Source: an uncultured Clostridia bacterium (lineage in GTDB: Bacteria > Bacillota > Clostridia > Oscillospirales > Oscillospiraceae). Taken from it: a stretch of DNA of 64,000 bases. The DNA lies in contig CANBCW010000002.1 of assembly GCA_947367115.1 (NCBI GenBank), forward strand, positions 1 to 64,000, written 5' to 3'. Of the stretch, positions 9,105-18,326 are shown piece after piece. The stretch's first letter is position 1, and each line of letters starts with the position of its first letter. The position numbers and the translations under genes were made by a program. Under the pieces are notes generated by a model, which searched no databases, was not told the DNA's origin, and saw nothing but the letters and a program-made list of their open reading frames with translations.

Positions 9105-9794
9105 TTACCCCTTTATAAACTTCCGAATAGTCTTTTCCTCCGCCATGGGGTTCAGCAGCAGAATCTGCTGGCGGATTTTTTCATAGCTTTCCTCGGCATC
9201 CAATTTCGGGATTTCAAAGTCACGCTCTGCCCAGAAACTCTCCACGGTGGTGAACACGGTGCTGTTCCAGCCGTATTCAATGCCGTACTTATTTTTCTTC
9301 TGCTTCCTGCCGGTCATAGTGATGAACATCCCCATTTGCAGTTCCACCAGCGCCCGGTCAAATTGCGACTTGTCCTCTTTTCCGAAGCCACCCAGAGCCT
9401 TGATTTCATGGAGTGCCACATAACCATCCCGCACAATGTCATAGATCCGCTTTGCGGTGTGACTGATACCGCCACGCTCATAGGCGTACTCGAAAGTCTC
9501 GCCATTTCTGCGGACGGCATGGAAATAGGGATACCAGTCCCTGGTGATAAAACCGCTGGTCTTAAAGAACACCTTGGAGTAGGCAGTGTCCGTCCGTTCT
9601 TCCAGCACCCTCATCCGCCATTCCCAGGGGTCTACCTCCGGGTCGCCGCAGTGCCACTTCACCGGGGTGTCCAGCGTATCCTGATTCAGCCAGTCATAGT
9701 CAATCAGTGCAAAGATGCCCTTGGCATTGCCGCCACCCATAGAAAAGCCGCAGCTATTCAGTTCCCGGCAGAAATCTTCAAAGTTTTGGATCAT
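9105..9794 (-). CDS. AlkZ-related winged-helix protein (putative)
   Basis: 229 aa; FKTSGFITRDWYPYFHAVRRNGETFEYAYERGGISHTAKRIYDIV; family assignment from memory of similar proteins. Confidence 0.6.
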   Translation of the reverse strand: MIQNFEDFCRELNSCGFSMGGGNAKGIFALIDYDWLNQDTLDTPVKWHCGDPEVDPWEWRMRVLEERTDTAYSKVFFKTSGFITRDWYPYFHAVRRNGETFEYAYERGGISHTAKRIYDIVRDGYVALHEIKALGGFGKEDKSQFDRALVELQMGMFITMTGRKQKKNKYGIEYGWNSTVFTTVESFWAERDFEIPKLDAEESYEKIRQQILLLNPMAEEKTIRKFIKG

Positions 9795-9923
9795 GGTATC
9801 ACTTCCTTTGCCCTTATTCTATCACATCCGGCAAAGCACGAAAAGACTTTTCTTTGTTTATAGTGGTGTAAACAGCTGCATTTTCTGCATAAACTGCTTG
9901 TATCAACGCATCGAGGTGAAACT

Positions 9924-10448
9924 ATGAAACAACAGTCAATTCTTTGGCAGGCAGCGGGATTTGCGGCGGTTACCTTTGGCGGTACGATCCTGCACTTTTT
10001 ATACGATTGGACAGGCGGGAACATCCTGATTTCGCCCTTCTCTGGGGTCAACGAATCCACCTGGGAGCATATGAAGCTACTGTTTTGGCCCCTGTTCCTC
10101 TTTGCCCTGGTTCAGCGCCTGTTTTTCAAAGATCAGGAAAACTACTGGTGTGTCAAGCTGGCAGAGATCCTTCTGGGTCTTTTGCTGATCCCGGTGCTGT
10201 TTTACACCTATAACGGAGTATTCGGAGAATCACCAGACTGGATCAACATCGTCATCTTTTACATCTCCGCACTACTTGTCTTTCTCTTTGAGTGGTGGGC
10301 ATTCAAGCGAGATTGGTCGCCATGCACGCGCCCGTGGCTTGCTTTTGCCGCTATATGCATAATTGGTGTGCTGTTCGTGGTGTTTACTTTCATGCCACCG
10401 CAGATTCCGCTATGCCAAGATCCGCTCACCGGAACCTATGGAGTTTGA
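9924..10448 (+). CDS. Small integral membrane protein (DUF6512-like)
   Basis: Multiple TM segments, GTILHFLYDWTGGNILISPFSGVNESTWEHMKLLFWP. Confidence 0.75.
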   Translation: MKQQSILWQAAGFAAVTFGGTILHFLYDWTGGNILISPFSGVNESTWEHMKLLFWPLFLFALVQRLFFKDQENYWCVKLAEILLGLLLIPVLFYTYNGVFGESPDWINIVIFYISALLVFLFEWWAFKRDWSPCTRPWLAFAAICIIGVLFVVFTFMPPQIPLCQDPLTGTYGV

Positions 10449-10474
10449 TACCCGAAAACTTTTTGAGAAAGGAC

Positions 10475-10503
10475 TTGCAATATCCGCACTTCCAAGGTAA
10501 CAT
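10475..10503 (+). promoter_or_regulatory. Predicted promoter duplicated from 4395-4423
   Basis: TTGCAA (10475-10480) - 17 nt - TAACAT (10498-10503), identical hexamers and spacing. Confidence 0.55.
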
Positions 10504-10531
10504 CACACAAACTTTTTTGGGAGGTGTCATC

Positions 10532-10837
10532 TTGCAATCCTTTGCCGAAGCATTGAAAGCCTACACGCGCAACCATCCCTTTGATGCCGGGAACGGCGAC
10601 GCTGAAACCGTTATCGACCAACTCTACCAAGCCTACGCCGAAACCCACGAATCCGATCCGCCGAAGATCAGCGAAGGTTTCAAGGAACTGGAGTGTTTTT
10701 TGGAAACCTTGTCCTTAGACGATAACAATGCCGTCTTTAACCACTGCTGCCGCCTGTGTACGGCCTATGAGAAAAAAGCCTTCCGCCACGGCCTGCGATA
10801 CGGCGCACACCTTATTAGCGAATTAAATACCGAATGA
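10532..10837 (+). CDS. Uncharacterised small protein (DUF6809-like), TTG start
   Basis: LQSFAEALKAYTRNHPFDAGNGDAETVIDQLYQAY...; tttgggaggtg RBS; paralogue of 4451-4750. Confidence 0.7.
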   Translation: MQSFAEALKAYTRNHPFDAGNGDAETVIDQLYQAYAETHESDPPKISEGFKELECFLETLSLDDNNAVFNHCCRLCTAYEKKAFRHGLRYGAHLISELNTE

Positions 10838-10840
10838 TAA

Positions 10841-10876
10841 GACCCGCTGTGAAGAAAGCAAGCTTCACAGCGGGTC
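10841..10876. terminator. Bidirectional terminator hairpin
   Basis: gacccgctgtgaag (10841-10854) / cttcacagcgggtc (10863-10876), perfect 14-bp stem between convergent genes. Confidence 0.75.
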
Positions 10877-10880
10877 GTCA

Positions 10881-13800
10881 TTATGCAATTACATTGACAG
10901 CGTTATCCTTGACCGCATTGATTGCTGCAATCAGTTGCGCCTGCTTTTGCGCATTGAACAAACGCAGGAAACTGATGGGCTTATCAAAGGGCGGCTTTCG
11001 CAGATCTGTCACACTTTCCATGTAGCCATTCTGCTCCACGAAGGTGATGACCTTGTGGACAAAGGCAATCTGCTTCTGATTTAGGGAGGCATCGTTGATA
11101 AAGTCCGAGAATGCCTGCATAGCGGCATCATGATCCAGCTTGGCGATCTTCCGAACCAGCAGTCCGAAAGGCGTATCGCCAAACTCCCGTACATAGTCCT
11201 CACGGCTTCCCAATTCACTGGTCAGCACACGCTCCAGCTCACTGTAGTCACCCACTCCAAGAGGAATGTTGTGAGTCAGCTTGTAAATTGCCAAGGTATT
11301 GCCGTGCTCGTTGATGTAGCGGTTGACTTTTTCCCGGTAGTCTTCAAAATCGTAGGCGGCATCCAGCTTCTCGCCTTCCTTGCTGTCGATCACCGGGTCG
11401 ACGAGCTTTGTGATAATGGGATCTTTCTTATCACCATCCACAATGAACTTGATTAGATTCCGCAATTCCTTGCGGACATTCTCCAGAGCAAGAATATCGT
11501 GAGTTTCCCAGAATGCATCTGTGCCAATCTCTTTGATCAGCGGCAGCTTGGATGCAACCTGCGGAATGCTGGACCTGCGTTCCAGCAGCAGAGCCATATC
11601 CTTCAGCTGCTTCTGTGCATGGCGCAGTGTGGGCATCTGCTCCAGATCCGCAAGGATCATGCCGTACATAAAGTTATCAAACCGTTTGGCGTACTCGTCT
11701 GTATCATCCATCCGGACGATGGGGGCTATGTGCTGCAACAGTTCGCTCTTTTCGCCTTCACCGATGCAGGTGAAAGTATTGATATCGCCGTACTTCTCCA
11801 CATACTGCAACCGTAGGCGCACCTCAACCAGCTCCCGATTCGGTGCTGCTACCTGTCCGTGGCAGACTGCTACAAGCTCGGAACGCCAGTCTTGGAATTT
11901 CGCTTCCGCAAAGGAGCTTTCATGCAGCAGGGATATCAGCTTGACCCGTTTGCCATAGATGTTTTCCGAAAGGCTCTTGGTCTCCCTGGTTTCGTAACCT
12001 TCCTTGTGCTCACGGAAATACTCAAAATTGCCGCAGTAATCGAAGATCAAGAACCGCCGCTTATCGGTGTATTCTCCGTCGATCTGATCGGTGCAAGTCA
12101 GTCCCTTGCACAGCCGGGTTCCACGACCGATCATCTGCCAGAATTTTGCTTTGGAGCGAACCTTCTTGAAAAACACCAGATTTACGCATTGGGGCACATC
12201 AATGCCGGTGTCCATCATATCTACAGACACAGCGATGTGCGGCTCTTTTTCCGGTTGCTTGAAATCGTCGATCACGGTCTGGGCATAAGTATCATCACAG
12301 ATAACCCGCTGGGCAAATGTACCGTTATTCTTGGGGTACAATGCGTTGAACCGTTGCAGAATGAATTCGGCATGGCGCTTGTTCTGAGCGAAAATAATAG
12401 TCTTACCCAAACGGTCACCGCCAGCCACCTTGATGCCCCGTTCCATAAGGTCCTGCAGCACTGTATCCACTGTGGTCTCATTGAATACGAATTTATTGAG
12501 CTGCGCCGAAGGGATGAAGTCGGGCATCATGCCGTCCTCGATAAAATCATCCTCATAGCGCTGCTTGTCCTCTTCAGATAGGTCATCATAGGTGATGCCT
12601 TCTTCCAAAAATTTGGTTTTAACCTCGTAGTTGTAGTAGGGCACCAGCACATGATCCTCGTACACCGCCGTTTCGTAGTCGTAGGCATAGGTGGGAACAC
12701 CCGGCTCCAACTCGAAGAACCGGTAAACATCCCGGTCAGGATCTGTTTTCGGTGTAGCTGTCAAGCCCACCATGATGGCATCAAAATATTCAAAGATCGC
12801 CCGGTATTTCTTGAAAATACTCCGGTGGCTCTCGTCAATGATGATCAGGTCAAAATGCGCCGGGGTAAACAGACGCAACCCGTCCTTGCTTTTTACATCG
12901 TCGATGGCGTTGAGCATCGTCGGATAGGTGGAGAACACGATCCGGGCATTCCGGTCATCCTTGTTGGAGCAAAGGTTGCACAGGGACATATCCGGCAGGT
13001 AGTTCTTGAAATCATCCTTCGCCTGCTTGACCAGCGCCGTCCGGTCTGCCAAAAACAGAATGTTCGTCACCGCCTTGCCCCGGCTGAGCACATCCGTCAG
13101 ACTGGATGCGGTGCGGGTTTTGCCGGTTCCGGTGGCCATGACCAGCAGATGCTTGCGGAAGCCCTGCCCCAACTGCTCACAGACAGCGCGGATGGCTTCT
13201 TTCTGATAGTAGCGGTCGGTGATCTTATCGTCGATGGGAACTGCCATCAGGTCCTGCTGCTCCGTCCTGCGGTTCATCAGCTTTTGCAGATCGTCCCGGC
13301 TGAAAATACCACTGACTTTCCGCTGGGGGCCGGACAGATCGTCCCAGAAATAGGTCTCAAAACCGTTGGTGGTGAACATCATGGGGCGGCGACCAAACTT
13401 GCGCTCTAAGCAGTCGGCATAGAGCTTTGCCTGTCTGCGTCCGATGTTGGGATCCTTGCTGGCGCGCTTGGCTTCCACCACCGCAAGGGGCAGCTTGTCC
13501 TTGCCGAAGAGCACATAATCCACATAGCCCTTCTGTCCAAGCACACCTGCCATGCCATCCACTTCGTACTCTTCCCAAACATCCGCGTCTTCACCGTCGA
13601 ACTTCCAGCCCATGGCTTTCATATCCACATCAATGTAGCGTTTCCGGGTCACAAATTCCGAAGGATCGTCGGGGGTAAAGACACGGCTTTCCATATGTTC
13701 CTGCTTTTGGGCGGTCAGCCGGGCAGACATGCTCTCGATTTGGGCGCGGAGCTTCTCGATCTGGGCATCCTTTTCTCCCAGAAGGCTCTCCTGCTCCTTG

Positions 13801-13991
13801 ATCTTCTTGGTGTCCACGACCACCTTTTCCTGTGGGATCAGGGCTTCGTCAAAGCTGCGCTCTTCGTAATCACTGCCGTAGCAATAATCCACCCACTGGA
13901 TGAATTCAAACAGCCCCTTCAGCGAGGCCAGAGCATCCCCGGAGGAAACGCTACGCTCCGTATGTACCGCCAGATTGCCCAGCTTTATCAT
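10881..13991 (-). CDS. hsdR: Type I restriction endonuclease R subunit (HsdR), apparently 5'-truncated, no hsdM/hsdS adjacent
   Basis: MATGTGKTRTASSL Walker A, IIIDESHRS, FGKDKLPLAVVEAKRASKDPN (PD-(D/E)XK), helicase C motif MIGRGTRLCKG. Confidence 0.93.
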   Translation of the reverse strand: MIKLGNLAVHTERSVSSGDALASLKGLFEFIQWVDYCYGSDYEERSFDEALIPQEKVVVDTKKIKEQESLLGEKDAQIEKLRAQIESMSARLTAQKQEHMESRVFTPDDPSEFVTRKRYIDVDMKAMGWKFDGEDADVWEEYEVDGMAGVLGQKGYVDYVLFGKDKLPLAVVEAKRASKDPNIGRRQAKLYADCLERKFGRRPMMFTTNGFETYFWDDLSGPQRKVSGIFSRDDLQKLMNRRTEQQDLMAVPIDDKITDRYYQKEAIRAVCEQLGQGFRKHLLVMATGTGKTRTASSLTDVLSRGKAVTNILFLADRTALVKQAKDDFKNYLPDMSLCNLCSNKDDRNARIVFSTYPTMLNAIDDVKSKDGLRLFTPAHFDLIIIDESHRSIFKKYRAIFEYFDAIMVGLTATPKTDPDRDVYRFFELEPGVPTYAYDYETAVYEDHVLVPYYNYEVKTKFLEEGITYDDLSEEDKQRYEDDFIEDGMMPDFIPSAQLNKFVFNETTVDTVLQDLMERGIKVAGGDRLGKTIIFAQNKRHAEFILQRFNALYPKNNGTFAQRVICDDTYAQTVIDDFKQPEKEPHIAVSVDMMDTGIDVPQCVNLVFFKKVRSKAKFWQMIGRGTRLCKGLTCTDQIDGEYTDKRRFLIFDYCGNFEYFREHKEGYETRETKSLSENIYGKRVKLISLLHESSFAEAKFQDWRSELVAVCHGQVAAPNRELVEVRLRLQYVEKYGDINTFTCIGEGEKSELLQHIAPIVRMDDTDEYAKRFDNFMYGMILADLEQMPTLRHAQKQLKDMALLLERRSSIPQVASKLPLIKEIGTDAFWETHDILALENVRKELRNLIKFIVDGDKKDPIITKLVDPVIDSKEGEKLDAAYDFEDYREKVNRYINEHGNTLAIYKLTHNIPLGVGDYSELERVLTSELGSREDYVREFGDTPFGLLVRKIAKLDHDAAMQAFSDFINDASLNQKQIAFVHKVITFVEQNGYMESVTDLRKPPFDKPISFLRLFNAQKQAQLIAAINAVKDNAVNVIA

Positions 13992-14147
13992 ATAGGGAAG
14001 CTTTCCCCATGTGTAGGAATCCAGCGCAAAGCGGAAGGTCGGCTCATGAATCAGGGATGCTTAAGAAAAATGGTGAGTGAATCGCTTACAAACTTCGTCT
14101 AATAAGTGAAAGAAGAAGAAAGCTTCTTTCGGAAAGGAGTACAGCCT

Positions 14148-14705
14148 ATGGATAACGGTGCAAGTAGCTACCGCCGTTTCCTGGAAGGTGACGATGACGG
14201 TATTGTACAGATCATCAAGGATCACAAAGACGGACTCATGCTCTATCTCAACAGCTTCGTGCAGAATATACACTTGGCAGAGGATCTGACGGAAGATACT
14301 TTCGTGAAGCTGATCGCAAGACAGCCTCGCTTCTTGGGGAAAAGCACATTCAAGACCTGGCTGTATTCGATAGGTCGGAATACGGCGCTGGATCATTTGC
14401 GAAAAGGCACTAAGTTGCCCACGGTGTCAGCGGAGGAGGCCATGGCACTGATCGCTGACGAGGCGGATGTGGCAAAGCAGTACTTACAAACGGAACGGAA
14501 GCTCCAAGTGCATAAAGCGCTGAAGCAGCTTAACAAGGAATACCGTCAGGTGCTGGTTTTGATCTATTTCGAGGATTTTGAGAATGCACAGGTGGCTTCC
14601 ATTCTGGGAAAGAGCAAAAAGCAAGTTGAAAACTTGATATATCGGGCAAAACTGTCCCTGAAATCAGAGCTGAAAAAGGAGGGCTTTGTGTATGAAGACC
14701 TATGA
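14148..14705 (+). CDS. ECF-type RNA polymerase sigma factor
   Basis: LAEDLTEDTFVKLIARQPRFLGKSTFKTWLYSIGRNTALDHLRK (sigma-70 r2), LNKEYRQVLVLIYFEDFENAQVASILGKSKKQVENLIYRAK (r4); RBS ggaaaggag. Confidence 0.93.
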   Translation: MDNGASSYRRFLEGDDDGIVQIIKDHKDGLMLYLNSFVQNIHLAEDLTEDTFVKLIARQPRFLGKSTFKTWLYSIGRNTALDHLRKGTKLPTVSAEEAMALIADEADVAKQYLQTERKLQVHKALKQLNKEYRQVLVLIYFEDFENAQVASILGKSKKQVENLIYRAKLSLKSELKKEGFVYEDL

Positions 14706-16092
14706 AGAAATGGCGCAAAGTGCCCTTGTTCGGGGCAAAGCCATACGCAAACAGCGAAATAAAACCAATAAGATCCTATTGGGCGCAGTGTCGGGACTGG
14801 CGGTTTGCTGCCTTGTAATTCTGCTGGCCTTCAGCATTGAGGAGCAGGAACCCAATCCATCCCCCACAGATGGCTCGCTGAATTATGGACAGGCCAGCTA
14901 TCTCTTGCCAGATCACAAGATCAGCTATGCCAACACCGGGAAAGGCTTTCAGTATATTGCTGGAACGCAAAATCCCGGTGCCGGCAGCAAGCCTAACGCG
15001 GCGCCTCCGCGATTTGAATTCCAGCATGGCTATATTCATGTGGTGGCAAAGGCCATAGAGGAAGTAGGCATCTACGAAACCTTGAACGAGTACGGAAGCA
15101 TCCGAACGCAGTCCTACCGCATGTTTGCCATGCAGGTCATCGATCCACTGGAAAGCGGCATGGAAACCGATATAGAAGGCATCTTCTTTTATTTGCTTCC
15201 GGCGCATCTGCAGGGGGATCTGACCCAGTATGACGCGCTGTTGATCTCTATGACGCAGCTCCCCAAGAATTTCGTGCTGCGTGGTGGTGATTCGCTGATC
15301 GCCGATGACTATATTTTTGCTGATCCCCAGGATTGCCCGGAGCTGGGCAACATCATTGCCTTTACAGACGGCGTTTTTGATGAATCCATGTGGCAGGACA
15401 GAAGCTGGCTCTATGGCTACCAGTTTGCAAAACACTACCTGGACAAGAATGATGATATGCTGCTGGTTTCCAGAGGTTCTACCTTGGAGGATGCTTTGCA
15501 GCGCAGGCAGGCGCAGATCCAGGAGTGGGGAGAATGGGGCAAATGCGCAACGGTAAATCATTACAATTTTCAGACAGAAGCGGCTCAGCAAGCGATGGCC
15601 TATGTAAAGCCTTTTGAAAATGGTGTTTTCGTGCCTCAGCGCAGCGGACTTATCCGCCGCTATATCAATGGGTGTCCTACCAATGAGTGGATCCGGATCA
15701 ATCTGGAAGACGAAACAGTGACCACATCGGATTATCGCTTTGAGGACGAAGATTTCGAAAATCTGCCGGATCTTTCTTCTTATATTGCGAGCCTTGATTT
15801 GACACAGATCGCCCCTCAGCATACCGATCCCAGCGGAAAGATCCTGATTTTCAATTCCGCCGTGGGTTGGTATGAGAAAACGGAAAATGGCGTATATGCC
15901 ATTGTGCGGATCGCCTGGCGCTATTTTGCGGAAGATGATTACTATATGGAATATTACGATGAGACCTTCATTCTCCTGGACGAGACCGGCGATCATATCA
16001 TTTCCAGAGAAGACCTGATCAATCTGATCGGGGATAATCAGAATATTTCCTATGAGGAATATGGGGTGGGTATTCCCATGCCGATGTGTTAA
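14692..16092 (+). CDS. Membrane-anchored anti-sigma-like protein with large extracytoplasmic domain
   Basis: Overlaps the sigma gene end; short cytoplasmic N-terminus then TM (ILLGAVSGLAVCCLVILLAFS). Confidence 0.6.
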   Translation: MKTYEEMAQSALVRGKAIRKQRNKTNKILLGAVSGLAVCCLVILLAFSIEEQEPNPSPTDGSLNYGQASYLLPDHKISYANTGKGFQYIAGTQNPGAGSKPNAAPPRFEFQHGYIHVVAKAIEEVGIYETLNEYGSIRTQSYRMFAMQVIDPLESGMETDIEGIFFYLLPAHLQGDLTQYDALLISMTQLPKNFVLRGGDSLIADDYIFADPQDCPELGNIIAFTDGVFDESMWQDRSWLYGYQFAKHYLDKNDDMLLVSRGSTLEDALQRRQAQIQEWGEWGKCATVNHYNFQTEAAQQAMAYVKPFENGVFVPQRSGLIRRYINGCPTNEWIRINLEDETVTTSDYRFEDEDFENLPDLSSYIASLDLTQIAPQHTDPSGKILIFNSAVGWYEKTENGVYAIVRIAWRYFAEDDYYMEYYDETFILLDETGDHIISREDLINLIGDNQNISYEEYGVGIPMPMC

Positions 16093-16095
16093 GAA

Positions 16096-16135
16096 AATGA
16101 GCCTGGGGCGATGACATTGCCCCAGGCTTTGCTCT
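16096..16135 (+). terminator. Terminator-like hairpin
   Basis: gcctggggcgatgacattgccccaggc followed by tttgct. Confidence 0.6.
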
Positions 16136-16156
16136 AGACTCGACTATCTATCCGTA

Positions 16157-16189
16157 ACCATTGGTGCAGAAATTCGGTCATTTACTGCA
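16157..16189 (+). promoter_or_regulatory. Candidate LytTR-regulator binding element (copy 1)
   Basis: accattggtgcagaaattcggtcatttactgca; closely matches 18327-18359; 18 nt upstream of GTGACA-N17-TATAAT (16208-16236). Confidence 0.6.
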
Positions 16190-16207
16190 ATCCTTTATTG
16201 CCGGGAG

Positions 16208-16236
16208 GTGACATTTCGTTGTTTCTGTGCTATAAT
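16208..16236 (+). promoter_or_regulatory. Predicted sigma-A promoter
   Basis: GTGACA (16208-16213) -17- TATAAT (16231-16236). Confidence 0.65.
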
Positions 16237-16264
16237 TTCCCCAATCAAAAAAGGAGGTGGTTGG

Positions 16265-16978
16265 ATGCGTATTTTATTTTGTGATGACGATGCCAGTATT
16301 TCAGCGCAGTTACAGGAGTATGTGCATGAGTATTTTTCACGGATCGGCAGCATTCAGCCGGAGTATGCGGCTTATGCCAGCGGCGATGATCTGCTGCAGC
16401 AGGAAACCAGAGCCGACATTGCCTTTTTGGATGTGGAGATGCCGGGTCACAGCGGCATCCATGTGGGGGCAGAGCTAAAAAAACACAACCCGGAGATCAA
16501 AATATTCATTGTAACCTCCTATCCGGATTATTTGGACGAGGCCATGCGTTTTCAGGTATTTCGATATTTGTCCAAACCCATAGACAAGGATCGGCTGTTC
16601 CGAAACCTGAAGGATGCTTTGTATCAATACAACATGGCCACAAAAGAATATGCAATCACACTGGAAAGCGGCGTACAAACCAGAACCGCAGACGAGATTG
16701 TCTGTGTGGAAGCTCGCCAGCGCAAATGCCTGATTCATACCCTTGACGGCGTGTTTACCAGCACGGCAACCATGGAGCACTGGCGCAAGACCCTGACGCT
16801 TCCCTGCTTTTATCAGCCCCACAAAAGCTATATTATCAATATGCGCTACGTTTATTCTGTGGGCAAGGATTCTATCACGCTGCGTTTTGGCGGCAAGCTG
16901 ATGGAGGCATACCTGGCACGTCGAAGATTTACCCAATTCAAAGATACATACCTGCTGTATCTGGAAAGTGTGCAATAA
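16265..16978 (+). CDS. LytTR-family response regulator
   Basis: MRILFCDDD..., ADIAFLDVEMPG, C-terminal LytTR domain (FYQPHKSYIINMRYVYSVGKDSITLRFG). Confidence 0.93.
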   Translation: MRILFCDDDASISAQLQEYVHEYFSRIGSIQPEYAAYASGDDLLQQETRADIAFLDVEMPGHSGIHVGAELKKHNPEIKIFIVTSYPDYLDEAMRFQVFRYLSKPIDKDRLFRNLKDALYQYNMATKEYAITLESGVQTRTADEIVCVEARQRKCLIHTLDGVFTSTATMEHWRKTLTLPCFYQPHKSYIINMRYVYSVGKDSITLRFGGKLMEAYLARRRFTQFKDTYLLYLESVQ

Positions 16979-18291
16979 TGCCCGAAGCTATTTCTCTTGC
17001 GGTGCTGTATCTGGTGGAAGCCTGCATCGCCTGTGTCTATCTGGATTACCTGTTTGAGCGCAAGCGAAAGCTGTGGCTCTATATCATCAGCTATGCGCTG
17101 GGGTACAGTGTTCTATTTGCTGTTTCCCGGCTGGAGCTGACTGCGGTTAACGCCATCAGCTTCACAGCGGTCAACTTTCTGCTGATCACATTCCATTACC
17201 GGTGCGGAATCAAAACAGCGCTGATACACGGTGCGTTTTTGTGTTTTCTTATGATGACAGCGGAAATTCTGGTATCTCTGGTCATCACGCTGTTTGGCTA
17301 CAGCTATTCCGAATGTACCCAAAATTTCACGATGCTGCTGACGCTGATGGTGTGGAGCAAGATGCTGTACATGGTGTTTGCCACCATCGGAGCCTTGGTC
17401 TTTTCACCCCATAAGCAGGAAAATACCGAACCCGGTGCCATGCTGCTGTTCTGTATCCTGCCCATCAGCTCCGTAGCGGCCACAGCAGCCATCACCTACG
17501 TCGGTATGCGCAGCGGCGTAAACCATGTAACCACTGTGGTGATCACCATTGCTGTCGCCGTGCTGCTGCTTATGAATTTGTTGTTTTTAGGCATCTACAA
17601 CCATATACAGCGAATCAACCGGGAGCATATGGCGCTGCAGCTGGCCTTGCAGCGTGATCAGGCAGATACGGCCTATTATCAGGCGCTGCAGGCGCAGTTT
17701 GAGAACCAACGCATTCTGGTTCACGATATCAAGAACCATCTGAGTGTCATCGATGCGATGGCCTTGCGTGGAAACACGGAAGAAATTTCTGCCTATATTC
17801 ACAGGCTGGACGCGTCGTTAAAGGCGGCTCCTCAGGCTCGAATGTGCAGCGAGCCGATCCTGAATATGCTGTTGCTTCGGTTTCATGAGGAATGCCGGAA
17901 GAAGAATATTTCTCTGCAGTGTGACATCCGGGATCATTGTCTGAACTTTATGGATACCGTGGATCTGACCACACTGTTCGGCAATCTGCTGACCAACGCC
18001 TACGAAGCAGCGGCAGCCTGCGAAGCGTCAAACCGCCGCATCGCCCTTTCTGTCCGTCAGAATATCGCCCAGTCCTCTGTTGTAATCACACTGGAGAACA
18101 CCTGTGACCAACCGCCGGATACCGGCACGGACGGAAACTTTATCACGCGCAAGAAAGACCGTATGCGCCATGGGGTTGGACTGAAAAGCATTCGCCGTGT
18201 TGTGAGGAAATACAACGGCATGGAAACGCTGCGCTATGATGCTGGCTCCCGCCAATTCTGCCACATCATCCATTTCCCCGATCCGCGCTAA
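16978..18291 (+). CDS. GHKL-domain sensor histidine kinase (AgrC-like)
   Basis: N-terminal multi-TM region, VHDIKNHLSVIDAMA H-box, GNLLTNAYEAA N-box, MRHGVGLKSIRRVVRKYNG. Confidence 0.92.
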   Translation: MPEAISLAVLYLVEACIACVYLDYLFERKRKLWLYIISYALGYSVLFAVSRLELTAVNAISFTAVNFLLITFHYRCGIKTALIHGAFLCFLMMTAEILVSLVITLFGYSYSECTQNFTMLLTLMVWSKMLYMVFATIGALVFSPHKQENTEPGAMLLFCILPISSVAATAAITYVGMRSGVNHVTTVVITIAVAVLLLMNLLFLGIYNHIQRINREHMALQLALQRDQADTAYYQALQAQFENQRILVHDIKNHLSVIDAMALRGNTEEISAYIHRLDASLKAAPQARMCSEPILNMLLLRFHEECRKKNISLQCDIRDHCLNFMDTVDLTTLFGNLLTNAYEAAAACEASNRRIALSVRQNIAQSSVVITLENTCDQPPDTGTDGNFITRKKDRMRHGVGLKSIRRVVRKYNGMETLRYDAGSRQFCHIIHFPDPR

Positions 18292-18295
18292 CCCG

Positions 18296-18323
18296 CCACG
18301 CCATGCAGCCTTGCATGGCGTGG
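18296..18323 (+). terminator. Strong hairpin/terminator after the two-component system
   Basis: ccacgccatgca (18296-18307) gcct tgcatggcgtgg (18312-18323), 12-bp perfect stem. Confidence 0.7.
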
Positions 18324-18326
18324 TTT

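Noticed and set aside
10292-10531. N-terminal extension of the DUF6809-like ORF listed from 10292
   Set aside because: Overlaps the DUF6512-like gene and the duplicated promoter/leader; TTG at 10532 with SD fits the paralogue's start.
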